Origin: UBA6168 sp039819485
GTDB lineage: Bacteria > Bacteroidota > Bacteroidia > Chitinophagales > Saprospiraceae
DNA: 64,000 nt
Direction of reading: 5' to 3'
NCBI GenBank assembly: GCA_039819485.1
Contig: JBCBRY010000044.1
Span: forward strand, 1-64,000
Of this stretch, positions 63,401-64,000 are shown in pieces; the first letter of the stretch is position 1; each line of letters opens with the position of its first letter. The notes beneath the pieces are model-generated. The model saw only the letters and a program-made list of their open reading frames with translations. It was not told the DNA's origin and made no database searches. Position numbers and translations under genes: made by a program.

Positions 63401-64000
63401 ATTACGATTGGAGGTGCCGGCCCATGTGGCTCATCTTTTATTGGTGGCCCGGGAGCTGTGAAACTGACTTTCGATTTCGAAGATGCCTGCGGCAATGAAG
63501 CTTCCTGTGTCCAAATTGTGCAGTTGTTCGATATTACGCACGACGTAACTTTCACCAATTGCCACGATGACATTGAAGTGACTGCCCCTCCAGGTGAAGA
63601 CGAAGTCCTTATCAGCTATCCTTCACTAAACGTTTCACAGACCAACTGCCCGAACGGTGCCGATCTGCCAGTTCCAGAACTGATCGCTGGCCTTCCTTCG
63701 AACAGCTTGTTCCCACTTGGCACTACGGAGGTCGGCTACAAAGCGATTTCGTGTTATGGTTTTGAGACTTTTTGCAATTTTAATGTTACCGTCACACCGA
63801 GCGACCCCAACGAATGTGGTTTCTTGGAAACCTACGGCCCGTTACCTCCCAATTTCTCCAATGCCACCGCTAACGTCGAAGAAACGGCTGACGGTTATGC
63901 CTATTCATTAACTCAGCAGATTTCACAAACGGAGGCCAGGACCTATCGGCTCGAAACCGATTTCAATGGTGTACAGACCAATTTTACCGAAACGACCAGC
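57476..64000 (+). CDS. Giant secreted multidomain protein, paralogue B, 3' end outside window
   Basis: An open reading frame of at least 2175 codons with no stop before the window edge; frame was checked at five distant points. The signal peptide ends near IHGQLNL. Domains follow the paralogue: propeller-like repeats (about residues 30-425), DUF11 (about 431-565), a Cys-rich insert (about 569-665), L-domain solenoid 1 (about 670-955), DUF11 (about 960-1095), another insert plus a jelly-roll-like domain (about 1207-1355; NLFEDGSFESDL), L-domain solenoid 2 (about 1362-1645), DUF11 (about 1651-1785), CARDB (about 1790-1910) and HYR-like domains (about 1917-2105). A T9SS domain is expected beyond the window. 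Confidence 0.9.
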   Translation, partial: MNKRRYSFLLPFLPLWGLLIYATNIHGQLNLIQQQTIGQPVVNESIRGIETLPGGGYVMFLNILKVVPGAPSENSGEVRAYDAAGNLLWQKIIGASGIHYPRDIIVDLNGGILVVGSRSNDNDGWVVKLDAQGDLVWEKYFGGSDNDNLSQAVATSNGNYILTGNTSSNDGDVPPINPTNNHANWALEIDSDGNVIGSDIAFLLQGNFAMGRNILETSDGGYLIGGTASGQGGDVPSINGAEDYWLIKMDAQRNIEWSKTYGGASTETMGSLVATPDEGYLMAGRSGSQPSGDVSNHIGLADFWLVKVDADGNLLWEGSFGSPSYDYFNQVIVDPDGIIYATGTTRTSGGNVYSHYGGDDIWVIKLDPDGNLLAEQNFGGTLSEFASDLALSPSGIFVVGGTTSDDLDVSGANGDGAFDAWFIEVSSQVGGDIDLSLEMTANPTAPAIYSNAVVSLTITNEGPDEASRIEVAFPKPAELVYTGGSEWTATQGTFTTLGEEIWKVGDLLPGASATITVSYFMLTDAPVGVYAQVSDAVGNDPDSTPGNGNCCTPNEDDEAKFELNGTTSSCSINGMLINRVCSDNGTPNNENDDTFTFDFLVNGTDTGQNGWSVNIGGSVISGDYGVPQAAGPYTISNGSVPFTIYDNDDPSCLQLGLAVPIDPCSNAQQLICPGAITLSSQAEVDAWPGCTIVQGNLNITGADITDLSPLSSLQKVTALFRIEDTPLLTSLDDLENLDSVGRIFIRNNGSLGNLNGLNGLSQTEIESIVINANPRLKKVDGLNNFIHSGYLAIEVCDSLEAITGLQNLISVGGLLQIGGNPSLTDISGLSNVETVAENIQIVGNDALTTINGLGKVTTIAGRIAIVGNDLLTDLDGFQSLSNITSIEIVNNLSLLQIDALSEITSLNGFVRMVNNPVLNDCCSLFPLLSSGGVAGDVTINSNAMFCASEQAILNDCQPSGTIDLELSLAQYNNDPQQFPNLFVRLTLVNKSGQTATGVQVSFKEPLGVDYASGNEYTASQGSFDPYGNEIWTVGSLPAGDSATLEVNYIWITPVSTNAYAQVITANEQDLDSTPDNGTPWPPVANEDDEAHIILRPPCMVNAVVTGTSCHDNWTPNDPLDDEYRFTVLATNPNVGGSGWIANVDGLAGPLNASYGIITSFGPLNIFDYNTTTIEITDNGSQTPCATTLTVNAPPHCSYYNPDQNCVGNLFEDGSFESDLTPNWDPHFAITDVVDGGITGNALEVCTRPGDLNGYIYGIFRITATEPVQAVLSWNWKKLSSQAQPYIEIRYYNQGDLLSTTTFDDAPQNVDEWESQTGSVITPANATQAIVLFGAKGGNFSTQVCALFDDVCVVLEQPISQNSCPGDIVLTTQADINGWPGCAIVEGNLTISGPYINNLDSLISLEKVRGALTIENNPYLSSLSGLENLDSVGAFSIRNNAALSNLDGLENLSQTEIASLVFDENENLTEINGLNNFTRSGFLSIEGNTALESISGLNGLSRVGGLLQIENNPNLTDLSGLNHVEIIDQNLQIINNDALTTINGFQHLTEVFAIFIMVGNDLLQDIDGFANLSDLNSVVVNDNPSLQQINALGSLTSIGGNLTVTNNGLLNDCCGIFPLLNAGGVPGNISINGNLQHCLNEQAILDNCQPGGDIDLELSLLQNNDAPAQWSTYSVTATLTNAGGQTATGVKISFPKNNGIAYSGGNEFTASQGTFNPYGNEEWTVGELGAGQSATLEVNYFLLDPAAPDAYAQVSSANEQDADSTPGNGTPPSVNEDDEASTSSSPPNLEADLVLANLAIQNSPVDPGQNLTYSFDASNIGDGPAPGTFVIKAYISTDDSLSPDDLQDGLIDTGNFGAGQINSGILGASLIPPGLPLGDYFLILKIDAEEEVTESNEDNNTAVAPFTVESSVSGIVLNCPSDTTVLVPPPGSPNPVPCIDGYGVIDPTGITGCPDGGLELVLTTFSGAAGGGSGGVITIGGAGPCGSSFIGGPGAVKLTFDFEDACGNEASCVQIVQLFDITHDVTFTNCHDDIEVTAPPGEDEVLISYPSLNVSQTNCPNGADLPVPELIAGLPSNSLFPLGTTEVGYKAISCYGFETFCNFNVTVTPSDPNECGFLETYGPLPPNFSNATANVEETADGYAYSLTQQISQTEARTYRLETDFNGVQTNFTETTS

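Overview
This window is a chromosomal segment of a member of the Bacteroidota. The main evidence is a SusC/SusD pair, two kinds of C-terminal type IX secretion (T9SS) sorting domain, lipoproteins with Bacteroidota-style lipoboxes, promoter boxes of the TAnnTTTG type, absence of clear Shine-Dalgarno sequences, and the xerD / pheT / zapA / rny neighbourhood. The very large DUF11/CARDB/L-domain secreted proteins and the TPR/LuxR and LytTR regulators suggest a Saprospiria-like lineage; that placement is inference. No rRNA, convincing tRNA, CRISPR array, insertion sequence or phage was seen.

Region 1 (about 0.4-20.2 kb) is an alginate utilisation locus, nearly all on the + strand. It holds a FadR-type GntR regulator with a palindromic operator in its own promoter, a SusC/SusD pair, a PKD surface lipoprotein, a PL7 alginate lyase, an Nramp-fold transporter, a lipoprotein with two PL7 domains in tandem, KdgF, a hexuronate-type MFS permease, two SDR reductases, KDG kinase, KDPG aldolase and a second TonB-dependent receptor. 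Together they cut alginate outside, bring products in, convert unsaturated uronate to DEH (KdgF), reduce DEH to KDG (SDR), phosphorylate it (KdgK) and split KDPG to pyruvate and glyceraldehyde-3-phosphate (Eda). No PL6, PL15 or PL17 exolyase is present here.

Region 2 (20-34 kb, mostly - strand) contains a small secreted Cys protein, a LytTR response regulator, a membrane-anchored TPR protein with a C-terminal HTH, a polytopic membrane protein, a T9SS-exported CE1-like esterase, an ECF sigma / anti-sigma-like / DUF4097-like operon, two Skp/OmpH chaperones and an Ig-like lipoprotein. Region 3 (33.7-41.2 kb) is housekeeping: XerD, PheT, a small coiled-coil protein, ZapA, RNase Y and a fatty-acid desaturase.

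Region 4 (41.2-50.5 kb, - strand) is a compact seven-gene locus of poorly known proteins: TPR lipoprotein, single-TM beta-sandwich protein, secreted CsgG/LpoB-like protein, OmpA-like lipoprotein, small protein, multi-TM protein and a 931-residue protein with receiver-like segments. It looks like an undescribed envelope-to-cytoplasm signalling or envelope-assembly system. Region 5 (51.7-64 kb) has two giant paralogous secreted proteins; the second is an unbroken reading frame of 2175 codons that runs off the window end.

The most unusual feature of the DNA is not a gene. More than twenty intergenic spacers hold a locus-specific inverted repeat whose arms are built from short, reiterated words (for example repeated ccattttcaatt, ctaccttctac, cctgacac or ggtttttggt). 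They often fill the gap between one stop codon and the next start codon. Three GC-rich copies share a core and a loop; one of these encodes part of the N-terminus of a lipoprotein.
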